64,000 nucleotides of DNA. Source: Trichomonas vaginalis G3 (lineage: Eukaryota > Parabasalia > Trichomonadida > Trichomonadidae). The position numbers were made by a program, and so were the translations under genes. The notes beneath the pieces were generated by a model. That model ran no database searches. It saw only the letters and a program-made list of their open reading frames with translations, and was not told the origin of the DNA. This document shows, one piece after another, positions 30,757 through 41,113 of the stretch. The stretch's first letter is position 1. Each line of letters opens with the position of its first letter. Where the stretch lies: NCBI RefSeq assembly GCF_026262505.1, contig NC_067204.1, positions 5,923,797 through 5,987,796 of the forward strand. The letters are read 5' to 3'.

Positions 30757-30981
30757 TTACACCATATTAAAATCATCTCTCTTCAATATTATCTCATAAA
30801 AGTTCTCGTTACTGGAGAAAGTCAATGAAACATAAACATTCTCACGGGCTTCGCCCTCACCGCTTTGCGGTCTATCTAACTTATTTCTTATATCATCTAT
30901 TCTCAATAAAATGTCTGAACAATTGCTAACATCTTCTACAACAGTTATTTCATCATGAATGACCTTCAAGAACAAGCTCAT
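30757..30981 (-). CDS. 74-residue virion-cluster protein with GC-hairpin insert, copy 1
   Basis: MSLFLKVIHDEITVVEDVSN..., ending LKRDDFNMV. Both its start and stop are in TAAATG stop-start junctions with the neighbours. The middle codons (PQSGEGEAREN) come from two tiny GC-rich hairpins, GGGCTTCGCCC and CCGCTTTGCGG, strikingly unlike the AT-rich surroundings. Function unknown. Confidence 0.7.
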   Translation of the reverse strand: MSLFLKVIHDEITVVEDVSNCSDILLRIDDIRNKLDRPQSGEGEARENVYVSLTFSSNENFYEIILKRDDFNMV

Positions 30982-31860
30982 TTAATATGCAATTAAAATC
31001 ATTTCAATAATGAGTCCATCCTTTCCGTCTTTGGGTAGCACAACATCTTTCATTGAAGAAGGTTCAACAAGTCTTATATTAAACTTACTGACAAAGTTTG
31101 TTATACTATAATGCTTCGGCGGCGAATACATATAGTTTGAAAGACATAATATAGATTCTTCAGCAAATTCACTTATACTGGATTTTATAACAATGTTCTC
31201 ACGAGACCAAATACCACCAATTGACAATCTTGTAAGCAATCCTGCTGAACCTTCTACTGTAAACGTCGATGGTAACATTCCACGAAGGTCATCTATTGAC
31301 ATCGTTGAGTCACTGTATTTAAATATTTTCTTAAAGCAATCGTCATTATCTAACCATGCAATAGCTTTGAAGTTTTCATTCGAATAGACATCTGCTTCAT
31401 TAAATGTAAAACCTGACTTCTTTGCAGAGATGACTTTAAAATCTATTGAGTTTGTTTCAAAATTATATGCTATGGTAACTTCTGAAGGTAATGGATGCCT
31501 TCCGCAGTCAGTTGTTCTCTCACTACCGTTTGAAGCTTTGTATAAAAACTTTCATGTCATCTCCTGTGTCTAGGTTCACATACACAGCAACAGGAAAACT
31601 ATCTTGCTTCTTTGTTTCATCATTATATCTCAAAACATTAAAGTTCTTCAATAATTTGTTCTTCCTGCTGGAATACTTCGAACCTGTCTGATTTCAATAG
31701 CTTTCTCACCTCCTACATACTCTACCCAGTGTCTTGGATATTCATAAGTATACTGACTTTCTTGAATTTTGGTTGGTTTCATCATAACGTGTTCATAGTA
31801 TATCTTTATACTCTTGTCAGTTAGACTCGGTGCTATGTTCTGAATATTTCTGACTTGCAT
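30982..31860 (-). pseudogene. virion-like protein, family 2 version, copy 1, broken
   Basis: Starts MQVRNIQNIAPSLTD at 31,860, head-to-head with the ATPase across 16 bp. Related to the 286-residue protein at 19,871 (shared YP-x-x-W, KAI-x-x-R and PPKHYSITNF-type motifs). Broken in a couple of places here, better preserved at 54,776-55,656. Confidence 0.6.
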
Positions 31861-31876
31861 TTTTAATGGAGATAAA
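31861..31876. promoter_or_regulatory. 16-bp divergent promoter
   Basis: TTTTAATGGAGATAAA separates the two start codons. The same spacer is at 55,657-55,672. Confidence 0.6.
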
Positions 31877-32468
31877 ATGAAGCATTTAATACATGACGTA
31901 GATGAAGACATGAATGAAACAGAAAAGCTTAACAGTTTCTCTATTCTTCCTTTCAGTAAGGACTATGAGTTCTGTTCAAATGGCGTTTATTTCTATTGTG
32001 GAAAGATGGGTTCAGGTAAGACATTTAACCTCATTCGTCATATACTCATAACAGAACGTTTAGGAAATGACTCATATTATGACCAAATCATTATATCAGC
32101 AACTTCAGACTCTATGGACTCAACAGCGAAAACATTTATGTCAAAAGTTCAAGCCTCTGTCGTTAAAGTTCCAGACAGTGAACTCATTGAATTTCTTCAA
32201 CGTTACATTCGACGTAAGAGAAATATTATGCTATTGTAGAGTTCATACAGTCAGGAATGCAAAAGACTTCAGAGATGGAAAGAATTATTGACAAACACCA
32301 CTTACGTCAATACTCAGGAGTTTACGATATGAAACGACTTACAAACTACATTCTGTCAAAACTTTCAAAATACCCATTCAAAAAATATCCTTCAAATACT
32401 TTGTTAGTTTGCGACGACTTCGCCGGAAAAGGTTTAGTGTCAAAACCAGACTCACCATTAGCTAACAT
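31877..32468 (+). pseudogene. DNA-packaging ATPase, family 2, partial copy
   Basis: Walker A KMGSGKTF and Walker B LLVCDDFAGK are visible. The gene is cut at 32,469 by another family 2 terminus. See 55,673 for the longer copy. Confidence 0.7.
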
Positions 32469-32853
32469 GTTAGTATACATATCAAGTGTACGGTGGCACT
32501 GCGCACCTACTTACCCATTATATGTGAATTTGACACTTTACAAAACCAGTAACGTATATTTTACAACACAAACGACAACACTAACGTTCTCACTAACGAA
32601 TTCACTAATGTTTTCACAAACGACTTCACTAATGTAAAAATAAACGTTCTCACTTACAAAAGTATTGCAACTCCTCCCATTGCTGTGCTTCATATAACAG
32701 CTCATAATCTTCTGACTCACTTTCTTCTTCATATAGGTCAAAATCACTGTCTAGTTTAAACCTGTAAGTTTTGACAAAGCTAATGAAACACGCTTACCGT
32801 TTGTATCGTATGCTTGTATAAACTTTCCATTATGCTTGTAGTCATAAACGCTC
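32469..32853. mobile_element. family 2 terminus with partial 106-residue gene
   Basis: Repeats 29,588-29,970 nearly base for base, then changes abruptly to family 1 helicase sequence near 32,853. The hairpin is at 32,477-32,525. Confidence 0.65.
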
Positions 32854-33003
32854 CCATTCTTTCATGACATAACATTCTGGGGCAGAGTCAACATAAATGA
32901 CTAAACGTTTCAAATTCTCGACTGCTTTGTTATAGTCTCTAAATGGACACATATTTCTGAAGGCTTGGAAGTCATAAAAATCTGAAACGTCTATTCTGTA
33001 CAT
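32854..33003 (-). pseudogene. SF3 helicase, N-terminal piece (family 1)
   Basis: Matches the first 50 codons of 27,131-28,364, with the same leader. Present because family 1 sequence is duplicated on both sides of the family 2 insert. Confidence 0.65.
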
Positions 33004-33031
33004 TTTTATAAAAATAAAAAAAAATATTTTT

Positions 33032-33838
33032 TTATTCTTGACTTTGTTGTTGCATTTGTTCCATTTGTTGCATTTGTTGTTCTTGAGCTATTTGTTGTTG
33101 AAGTTGTTCTTGTAGTACAATACTTTCACACAGTTGCATCTTCCAATTCGAAACTTTCTGCCGTCATTGACAAATACATAGGACATAAAAGTTTTACAGG
33201 AAAAAGTTTGCGTCAACTAAGGTTAAGTTTATGTTTGCTAAAGTGTTTGAGTTCACTAAAGCTGAAAACTCTGCATTCGAATGAAACAATAGGCAAACCA
33301 GCAGAGAAAGTGTTGTTTATACGCATAAGTATCTTTTGGTCATAGTAGTTTCTGTCGACATTCGAATAACACTTTGAACCTAAGTTTGAAACAATATATA
33401 AAATAGGTGTACTTAAAGTCAATGGAACAGATAGACCTTGTAATGACACCTTTTCCTGTTATAGGAACTGTTGGTAGTAAAAACCAGATATAAGTTTTGT
33501 ATTATAGCTCATATCGTTTATAGTAAACTCAGTCGGACATCCAAACATTGAAACCTGCTCTAGTTGCAGCACATGTTTATCCGTCCTTAAAGTATTAAAT
33601 AAGTCAACAAAACCTGTTGGTGGTATATCTGAGTAAGTATCTTCAAAGAAGTATTTTTTTACCATTCACAAACAACAAAGTCTTCTGGTGTCAAAAGAGC
33701 AAAACAGGCTTTAGTCGTCATTGTGTTTAAGGTTAGTTTACAATATCGTCCTTGAGGACTTTGTAAGTTTGTTGTTATAGAATTATATGACTCTGGGTTT
33801 TTAGTCGTAATAGTATAAACCACTATGTCTTCTGCCAT
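33032..33838 (-). pseudogene. penton-like protein, family 1 (A2), broken
   Basis: Second copy of 28,387-29,196 within copy A, a few percent diverged from it. Broken in a few places. Confidence 0.55.
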
Positions 33839-33844
33839 TTTTAC

Positions 33845-34422
33845 TTAGCAAGTAAATTTTAATGAAATGTTGTGGTCGTCAAATATTTTTATGACGTCTG
33901 GGAACTATATTTTAAGTTCAACGTTTCACCTCCTTTCATAACGTATATCTTGTCAATGACATTATATGAAACACACAGCAAGCAATGTCGGTTCTATTTC
34001 TTTGATGTTTATATCGTCTGCCTCTGTCAAAAGTTTCAATAGTTCTTTCAAAACTTCATGAGGTGCAATGACATATGAGTTCACTTTTACAGGGTTGTGT
34101 TCGACAAGTTTAACATTAGACCTAAAGCTTGACAAATCTTCTCCTGAGTTTGAAGTTTGTCTTTAAGTTGTTGGTAGTCGTTTCGAATATCTGCAACAGA
34201 ACTTAAGTCTCTGCTAACTTCAGGATATGTTGGTTGTTCTTTTACAGGAACTATTGTTATACCATCTTCGTCTTCGTATGGTTTCCCACACTCAACATCT
34301 CTTTCTTTGACATTGACAATAACACTTTGATTGTTTGTTTGAGTTGGTGAATTTAACTTCACATCTGCCACCGCCATTAAACCTTTTGAAACACTTACGC
34401 TTCTATTTTTCGGAAATGACAT
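33845..34422 (-). pseudogene. CCG protein, family 1 (A2)
   Basis: Starts MSFPKNRSVSVSKGLMAV at 34,422, head-to-head with 34,441. The N-terminal half is low-complexity and polar with a helix QQLKDKLQTQEKICQAL. The C-terminal half carries the conserved acidic-GCCG motif region shared with 56,977. Broken. Its stop is followed closely by the penton-like gene, suggesting co-expression. Function unknown. The pairing with the penton-like gene in both families suggests a virion role. Confidence 0.55.
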
Positions 34423-34440
34423 TTTACTTAGAATAAAAAG
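34423..34440. promoter_or_regulatory. 18-bp divergent promoter
   Basis: TTTACTTAGAATAAAAAG between two start codons. The same arrangement is at 49,015-49,031. Confidence 0.6.
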
Positions 34441-34761
34441 ATGGACGTATTTGAGTATCTCTTCGAATTGAAGCAGAACAAAGTTTACACACACAAACAA
34501 TACAAATACATTGACAGAATAGTTCTTTATACAAACAATGGTAAATGTTATAGAATAGCAGTCTTTGCTGAACCAAAATATTTTCATAAAGCAAAGAAAG
34601 TTGGTATAACCGAGATGGTGAAAGTTCTTGAAGCAGACAAAAATATAACAACAAAACTGACCGATATTTCTAAAGGTAAGTTTATAATACAATATTATAT
34701 CAAAACTGGCGTACTGTCAATATTTGACGGAGAGAAGTCAGTTCAAAGAACAACTTACTGA
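34441..34761 (+). CDS. 106-residue small protein beside the capsid gene, copy A
   Basis: Starts MDVFEYLFELKQNKVYTHKQ. Alternating beta segments (IDRIVLYTNNGKCYRIAVF, GKFIIQYYIKTGVLSIF) with a central helix (GITEMVKVLEADKN). Convergent with the major-capsid candidate, the two ends overlapping by a few bases. No family is recognised. Copy B is at 49,032-49,350. Confidence 0.65.
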   Translation: MDVFEYLFELKQNKVYTHKQYKYIDRIVLYTNNGKCYRIAVFAEPKYFHKAKKVGITEMVKVLEADKNITTKLTDISKGKFIIQYYIKTGVLSIFDGEKSVQRTTY

Positions 34762-36358
34762 CCTGCTGCCCAAAATCTGCTCGATGGAAGCTGTCGTTAT
34801 ACCAATCTGAGGAGCCCCAGCAGGTTTCATCGAACGAATTTTCAAAAGAGCATCTTCCGTGAAAAGTGCTATTGGTTTTGTAAACTTCTTTGCTTTCAAT
34901 TCATTTGGACCGTCTCTGTCACCAGTATATTGTATTTGAACTGTACCAACATGAAATACCACCCATAAAGTCTTCTGAGTCAGCAAATGGAATGCCAAGC
35001 CAAAAGTTTGAACGGTCTCCATTTGTATATTGAGTGTTTTGAGCTCCTGTATGAGTCCATACTTTCACATATGGCATAATAGAACTTTGCATTTCAGGGT
35101 TAATGTTGTTGTGAAGTTGTTGTAAAGTTCATAGCATCTAATGTCAAAGTTGTATGACCTCATATCCTCAACTGTAGAATATTCTTCTCTTGGATAGTAT
35201 TTGCCATCTATGTTATATGGTATTTAATACCAGGGTTGTAGAAGCAAGAATAGTCATTTATAGTTCGTCTGAACAGTACAAACATAGTATCTGCATGTTT
35301 CATTGCAGTTGTTAAGGCAATATCTGTTCTTGCACCTGGGTCAGCACTTTGGTTTCCAACTTCACCTGCAAAGTCTTTGACAGATATTTGGTGTATAGGG
35401 AACATAAGTGGAACTGCAATATATTTGGCAGCTAAAGCATTTGAAATATCTGGGTCCAACATATAGACTGCAAGTCTGCTTTCTATTCTCTTGCATTCAA
35501 ACTTTTCGCATGTGAACTTAACTGGGTCCAAGCAGTTCCAGCAGCATTGAAGTAGTAGTTTACTTCAGTTTGAGGTTTGAGAAACCAAAGTCTAAGTCAA
35601 CTTTGTCTTTGCAAAATTCGGCGAATGACGTTTGATTTGCTCCCTTTACGTCTGTAAGAGTGAATGGGTCTTGTGTTGGTGCAATGACTAAGTTATTTTT
35701 GCTTGGAGTAAGTTCGATAGAAATTTTTTCCTGCCCAGTTTGGCAAGTATCTTAAAAACCTGAAGATGAGGAAAGATGACAAAGGAACTCTAAGTTTCAG
35801 TTTTACTTTGGTTACTGCTGCTGCATTTTGTCCAGAAAGGTCAACATAAACTCCTGGAACGTTAGGGTCAAGTCTTCTTATTTTCTCAATAGTTGCATAC
35901 TGTCTGGTTTTTCTCTAGCTTGTGGTTGTACTGAGTTTCTCAAAGCGAACCATTCATAGTTTGCCCATGTTACTGTTTGAACTAAGTCAGAGTTAGAATA
36001 TATCTTATATCCCATGAAAACTTCTGGAGCATATTGGTATCCGACATAGAAAATTCCATTGCAACCTTTCTTGTCAGACAACTTGGCAGAAGGTTTTATT
36101 TCAATGTCTTGTTCCACGTATAAAAAGAGTTGTCAATAGAAATAATATGAAACCTGTCGCAAGCAATATCTACTGTTGTTGAAGAACCTTCTCCAAACTC
36201 ACCTACGTTTCCATAAGAAACAGCAGTTGTATATTCGTAAGTTCCAGGAACTATTTCTGACCTTCTAATGGCATTGTCGCATTCGTTATACCATTCGGAA
36301 ACATTTCCGTTCATAGCATCCAAAACTGTTGGCGTTTATATTCTGAGCGGGCGTACAT
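34755..36358 (-). pseudogene. major capsid protein candidate, family 1 copy A, broken
   Basis: About 1.6 kb of minus-strand coding sequence beginning near 36,358. Features that fit a double jelly-roll capsid protein: size near 530 residues, many beta segments, and a central PLSSFLIFRFLRYLPNWAGKI stretch followed by 'IELTP', which resembles the conserved inter-roll region of Polinton capsid proteins. It lies in a block with ATPase, penton-like and helicase genes. Broken in several places. The assignment rests on pattern and context, not on a database match. Confidence 0.5.
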
Positions 36359-36390
36359 TTCATATGAGTAAAAATATAGAATAGTTGGAT

Positions 36391-39241
36391 TTATATGTCA
36401 TAATAGAACCCACGTGGACCAAGCTTTACTTTCTTCCTGACTGAGTTTTTAACTCTTCTTTTTCCTCATTGCCCTCTGCTTGAAGTTGTTGCATCTTTGC
36501 ATTATGTTCATCTAGTATGTTGCAAATTTCCCATGTCCTTTTTGTGCCTTTTGGCTCTGGTCGCCCATCTCAGGTAACCTATATCCTAGAAAGAGTTTGT
36601 CATAGTTTGTATTTGAGTCTTTGCGTATTGTTTGCATGACTCTTTCCTGAGTTTCTGGTTCAAGCTCTTCAAACAGTGCCTGTCCATATGGAATATGCTC
36701 GTTTCCAAATATATGTTTTTGTAGCCATTCTGGTTTTCTTTCCATGTTACCAACTATATCTTTTGTGAATGGGAAAGCTTCTACCCAATCTTTCAGTCTT
36801 GCGTCGTTTATTTCTGTAGTTGGTTTTATTTTGTCAAGGAACATGTTTTTCAATACTAACATTCATCTGGTACTGTCCATTTGAGTTTTCTTAAATATTC
36901 ATCCTTCTCAGTTCATTGTCTGCAAAGTAAGTTTTTATGACATTTTGTAAACTTTCGTTTGCAAGGTCATGTACAATAGGTTCTCTTCCTTCTCCCTCCC
37001 TAACTTTCTTTCTAAACTCTTCACCAAATATACCATCTCTATGGTTCTGTGTAGTTCTTTGAGATAAATGTTCTAGAACGTCAGGTGTTATATTTCCATC
37101 AGCCATGTTCATTTCATACTGGTCCAAAATATCTGCATCTTTCATATCTTTCAATGGCATTAAAGCCGCGCTGAAAATACCAGCTATATCTGGTTCACCA
37201 TTCACTTCCATTGCGTCTACAACTTCTTGGAATTGTGGTTGTAAGTTTATGAACCACCTATCTGGATTAGCTTTATGACCCATCTCATTGTAGTTCCATC
37301 GTCTGCAGAAACAAAAGTAGGTTTGTTTCCATCTTGGTTAGGTTCTGAATGAACTTTAAACAATGTTTCATTTCTATATGTTTTCTTGAAATTTAACCTT
37401 TTATCTTCACCGAGTTCATCCGAAGATTGAACGTTAAATGCTCGTAAGTAAAAAGGGTTGTTGTATTTGTGTACATTTTCTTTCAGTGCTTCCATTCTAT
37501 GCTGAATATTTTCATCTGGTGTTGGAGTCTTTTGTATGTCGGCAAACATTTTTCGATATTCTTCTACTATGTCAGCCGAATTTTTTTTAGACTCTTGGAA
37601 ATATTCCATATTCTCCGCATACTCTGTTGAGGTCAAGATTTTTCGGCTGTTCCAAATCTTCATCTAGTTCTGTGAAGTTAGTTTCCAAAGGAGTGACTTG
37701 TTCGTTTCCTTCAGGCTCTTCTAGCTGTTGTTGCTGAACTATTTCTTCCATGTCTGGTTGTATCTGAACTATTTCTTCCTGTGGAGTTTCTTGTACCTCA
37801 TCTGCTGGCATTTCATATATTCCGAGACCGTTTTCAACAATTTCCTATCTACGTCATCCGCATTCATAAGCTTTTGTTCTTTCGTTCCGTCTCTATTTTT
37901 TACGCGTTTCATGACGAAAGTTGAATTGTCATTTAGCTCTGACATCAAATATCTCGGAGTAAATTCATCCATGTCATTTGGATGATATGCTATTAAATCA
38001 TATCCCTTAGCGAGCTTGTATTTTCCAGGTTTGAGATTATATCCGTTTTGGTGCTGAGCCATAAAGCTAAATAGGTTCGGGTCAGTATTTCCATCCTTGA
38101 ACTTTCTAATAGCTTCTTTATATCTGTCACTAAAAGTCAACAGTATCTGGGAAACCACACTCTTCTTTAAGCATTTTTAAGAATTCTTGGTTTCCTTGTT
38201 CTCTACTTCTTTTATGTCCTTGCTCTGTTTGTGGTTGTTGTTGTGCAGGGTTTTGAACTGTTGGTTGCTGTGCTGGTTGTTGTGTTGGTTGTTGTGCTGG
38301 TTGTTGTGTTGGTTGTTGTTGTTGCGTTGGTTTTGGTGCATGCCTGTGTCTGTGTCCATGTGACGATGTAAATGTTTTAGGTAGTCCTGGTGCAGGTGCT
38401 TCTCTTGGAGGGTTTGGTGGTATATAAGTTCCACCAGCTGGCACATATGTCCATCTGCAGCGTAATGTCCTACCTGACTTTTCGTTTTTAAGAAAGCATT
38501 TACTAGGTCTGTTTTGGTCTGTTGTAACTCTTTTTCTTGACTTTCCACAACAGTTGCTCTAACGGCGTCATAGGCACTTTGAACTGCCTGTCTCGTTGCT
38601 GCATCTGTTATTTTCGTCATATTTTGTGCTACTTCTCTTAACTCTTTGTCGAAACCTTCAGACTTCAGTTTCTTTCCAGATGAGAAGTCGTTCACTTGTT
38701 TCACCTTACTATGAAGAGCTTCGAAAGCGTTCTTAAAGTCAGCATTTGTTAAAGCTTCATTTGAACTATCTTCATCCGCTTGTATTTTTGTCCTTATTGA
38801 CCCTATGAGTTGGGCTGCTTTAGCGTTGGCTTGGGCATCTAACCAGTCATTGTTGGCTTTTATATATTCTGCGCTTTTCATTGCCTTTTGCATAGCCGCG
38901 TCGTTATTTTTACTTTCTTGTGCTAAGTTTTCATACTGTACGGTTTGGTTTTGCAACTGTAAAAGTTTTTCTGCCTTTACATTTGCTTCAACTTCTTTTT
39001 TATACTCATCGCTATCCATATATGTCTTCAGGGCTTTTTGTTTTATCTCTTCATCTTTCAGTATTTTATATTGAGTAGTATGGTTTTTCAAATTTATGAC
39101 ATCTTGTTCCATTTTTGCTACTTCTGTTGCTTTTTCTGACACTTTTTTCGCATATTCCTCTGTACTTAGTTCTTTCAGTTGTTCTTCTTTCTTCTTTTTC
39201 TCTACGTTTAACTCATTGAGTTTTCTTTGTGTGTCTGTCAT
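36391..39241 (-). pseudogene. long coiled-coil, Pro/Gln-rich protein, family 1 copy A, broken
   Basis: Starts MTDTQRKLNELNVEKKKKEE at 39,241. About 270 residues of charged coiled coil come first, then a Pro/His/Gln-rich linker (tandem QQPAQQPT units with an RHRHAPKPT stretch), then a more globular region (RYKEAIRKFKDGN, FTPRYLMSELNDNST) and a conserved end near 36,391 (VKKVKLGPRG-type). Immediately upstream of the capsid candidate. Large coiled-coil proteins are known in trichomonad Mavericks. A scaffold or internal virion role is a guess. Broken in several places. The linker repeat number differs from copy B. Confidence 0.6.
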
Positions 39242-39596
39242 ATTCTAGTTTCTTTTCGTTTTCACTTATTTGCTTCTGTATGTCTATGTTTGACTTTTTG
39301 ACATCTGTTATTTGATTTTTGAGTGAACTCAAATTCATTTGACTTTGAGGGTTATAGGCTGTTCCGTCTGCAGCTCCACCATAGCCTGCCATTTTCGCTA
39401 AAAGTGCCGCTCTTAAACCTCCACTCTGTGCACCAACAACTCGGTTTAAAAGCATAGGATTGCTTGACATTTGTTGCAACATAGTGGGGTCATTCAGCAT
39501 TTGTTGTTGCAACTGTTGTTGTGGTGTTAGTCTTACTATTGGATGTTTCAATGCTCTCTTCCTCTTACGTATATTCTTACGTAGCTTACGTGGCAT
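39213..39596 (-). CDS. 127-residue basic, Gln/Met-rich protein
   Basis: Start at MPRKLRKNIRKRKRALKH (39,596), chosen because it removes a non-conserved leader. A strongly basic N-terminus (possible DNA-binding or core protein), then Q/M-rich low complexity (TPQQQLQQQMLNDPTMLQQM), a Gly/Ala segment, and a helical tail. Overlaps the start of the coiled-coil gene by 29 bp, suggesting translational or transcriptional coupling. Satellite begins right before it. Confidence 0.6.
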   Translation of the reverse strand: MPRKLRKNIRKRKRALKHPIVRLTPQQQLQQQMLNDPTMLQQMSSNPMLLNRVVGAQSGGLRAALLAKMAGYGGAADGTAYNPQSQMNLSSLKNQITDVKKSNIDIQKQISENEKKLEYDRHTKKTQ

Positions 39597-39599
39597 TTT

Positions 39600-40146
39600 A
39601 AGTGAAGTTAAAAACATTTACGATGAAGAAGTTTCGACAAAACATTTACGAAGAAATCATGAAAATTCATGAGGTGAGAAAACAGGTGAGAAAAGAGGTG
39701 ACATCTCACCTCTTCACCTAAATTATATTTTTGGGTCATTTACGCTCATTACGAAGAAGTCTTGACAAAACATTTACGAAGAAGTCTTGACAAAACATTT
39801 ACGAAGAAGTCTTGACAAAACATTTACGAAGAAGTCTTGACAAAACATTTACGAAGAAGTCTTGACAAAACATATACGATGAAATTCATGAGTTTTCTAC
39901 GATGTTAGAAAACATGTTAGAAAAGGTGTTAGATCTAACATTCTAACATAAACATTATTTTTTGGTCATTTACGCTCATTACGATGAAATCATGACAAAA
40001 CATTTACGAAGAAGTCTTGACAAAACATTTACGAAGAAGTCTTGACAAAACATTTACGTTCATGTTTGACAAAACATTTACGTTCATGTTTGACAAAACA
40101 TTTACGAAGAAGTCTTGACAAAACATTTACGATGAAGTCTTGACAA
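39600..40146. repeat. satellite tail of family 1 copy A
   Basis: Same minus-strand satellite words as in 4,660-15,230, here mostly regular units of the AAGTCTTGACAAAACATTTACG type. Two AGATCT sites (39,672-39,720 with core ACATCT, and 39,904-39,951 of the TGTTAG type). This shows that the 15-kb satellite is element-derived. Confidence 0.85.
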
Positions 40147-40280
40147 AAAAGTCAACGGCTGGTCGGCTGGGGTTCGGTCCTCCTCTTGGGTCTTGGGAAA
40201 AATTCTTAGGGCTAGAAGGCACGAAGTGCCTGGAAGCCCCACTACCTTTTTTTTTTTTTTTTTTTTTTTTTGGTTATAGT
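40147..40280. other. GC-rich island ending in a run of about 30 T
   Basis: A GC-rich stretch with GGGGTTCGGTCCTCC, a GGCACGAAGTGCC hairpin and a homopolymer T run, unlike anything else in the window. It sits exactly at the border between element satellite and host DNA. Options: the terminus of the element, an inserted RNA-derived sequence read on the minus strand (A-run first), or a small RNA gene ending in T's. I cannot decide. Confidence 0.4.
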
Positions 40281-40312
40281 GAAACTAGAGATACTCAATG
40301 TAAACTCTTTTT

Positions 40313-40367
40313 AAAATAACGTACAATTGCCAAGGCAATTCCGGTTTTGGCAATTGTACGTTATTTT
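40313..40367. repeat. 21-bp perfect hairpin in host DNA
   Basis: Arms 40,313-40,333 and 40,347-40,367 (core ACGTACAATTGCCAA) around a 13-base spacer. The word AATTGCCAA recurs several times in the next 700 bp. It may be a small inverted-repeat element or a structured host site. Confidence 0.75.
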
Positions 40368-41113
40368 TTTTTCGCAGTGATTTGAGTGAATTGCCAATTG
40401 CCATAAGCTTCAAGAAATCTGAAACAATGACACTGAAACATATTTAACTACATGTAAAATCAAATCAGGCTCATTTATTAAAAACGCAATATTTTTATAC
40501 TTATTGTTTCGTTTTGTAAACATGAATTTAAGCCTAAATTCTTTCTCATGTCTGAGATGACCTTCTTTCATAAATTATTATGTAAATTTTTGATTATTTT
40601 GGGATAATATTAATCATTTGAACTGTTTTGTGGAGTTCTTTTGTGAATACGATGCATTTGTTGAACTAATATTCAATTCTCAATAAGATGATGCATTTCT
40701 GTTATTATATTTCGGATAATTTTTTAAAATAATTTTTTTAATTGCTCACAAAATATAGCAGAGGACTCTCATCAAAATGAACAGAGAGTGATTTATTTTT
40801 CATAAAGAAATTAAAATACAAAATAATTAAAAAATAAAATGAAGAAAAAGGAGAAAAAAAATAGGTCCTAAAAACAAATACTTATAACTATGATATGCGT
40901 ATCTTATTGGGCGAAATTGGCGTCCGAAGGGCGCTAATTTCGCCGGAAATTTTTTGAGAATTGCCAAAATGACCTCAGAATTGCCAAGTCTGCATCCTTA
41001 ATTGAAATCACTTGGTATTGAATATATCATTTATTTAATGACTGAAAATATACAATTCAAGTTTTATAATATTTCAGGGGTAGCAAGTGATAGACCCCTT
41101 ATAAATAAATTAA
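40368..41113. other. host intergenic region
   Basis: AT-rich, no credible gene. Contains a second hairpin at 40,910-40,944 (GGCGAAATT / AATTTCGCC) and scattered AATTGCCAA words. Probably the promoter side of the HEAT-repeat gene. I could not find a convincing trichomonad initiator motif close to its ATG. Confidence 0.5.

Larger units (their letters stand above)
29588..32853. mobile_element. Maverick family 2 DNA inside family 1 copy A
   Basis: Two abutting family 2 segments, each beginning with the GTTAGTATAC terminus and hairpin. 29,588-32,468 carries the 106-residue gene, four virion-type genes and part of an ATPase. 32,469-32,853 repeats only the terminus and part of the 106-residue gene. 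The first terminus lies in the family 1 CCG gene and the second in the family 2 ATPase gene. Family 1 sequence on the two sides overlaps by about 1.37 kb. This is either nested insertion followed by recombination or an assembly join. Confidence 0.65.
16749..40146. mobile_element. Maverick family 1, copy A (with family 2 DNA inside)
   Basis: Contains, in order, two small genes, polymerase B, a virion-like protein, a 304-residue gene, KilA-N, packaging ATPase, SF3 helicase, penton-like protein, CCG protein, major-capsid candidate, a long coiled-coil protein and a basic protein, then a satellite tail. Family 2 DNA (29,588-32,853) splits it, and about 1.37 kb of family 1 sequence is present on both sides of that insert. 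Several genes are broken, others look whole. High similarity to copy B at 45,436 suggests a recent origin. Whether 16,749-25,292 belongs to the same element as 25,293 onward is inferred from adjacency. Confidence 0.7.

Noticed and set aside
40147-40280. tRNA gene
   Set aside because: GGGTTCGGTCC resembles a T-arm, but no anticodon arm, acceptor pairing or A-box could be found.
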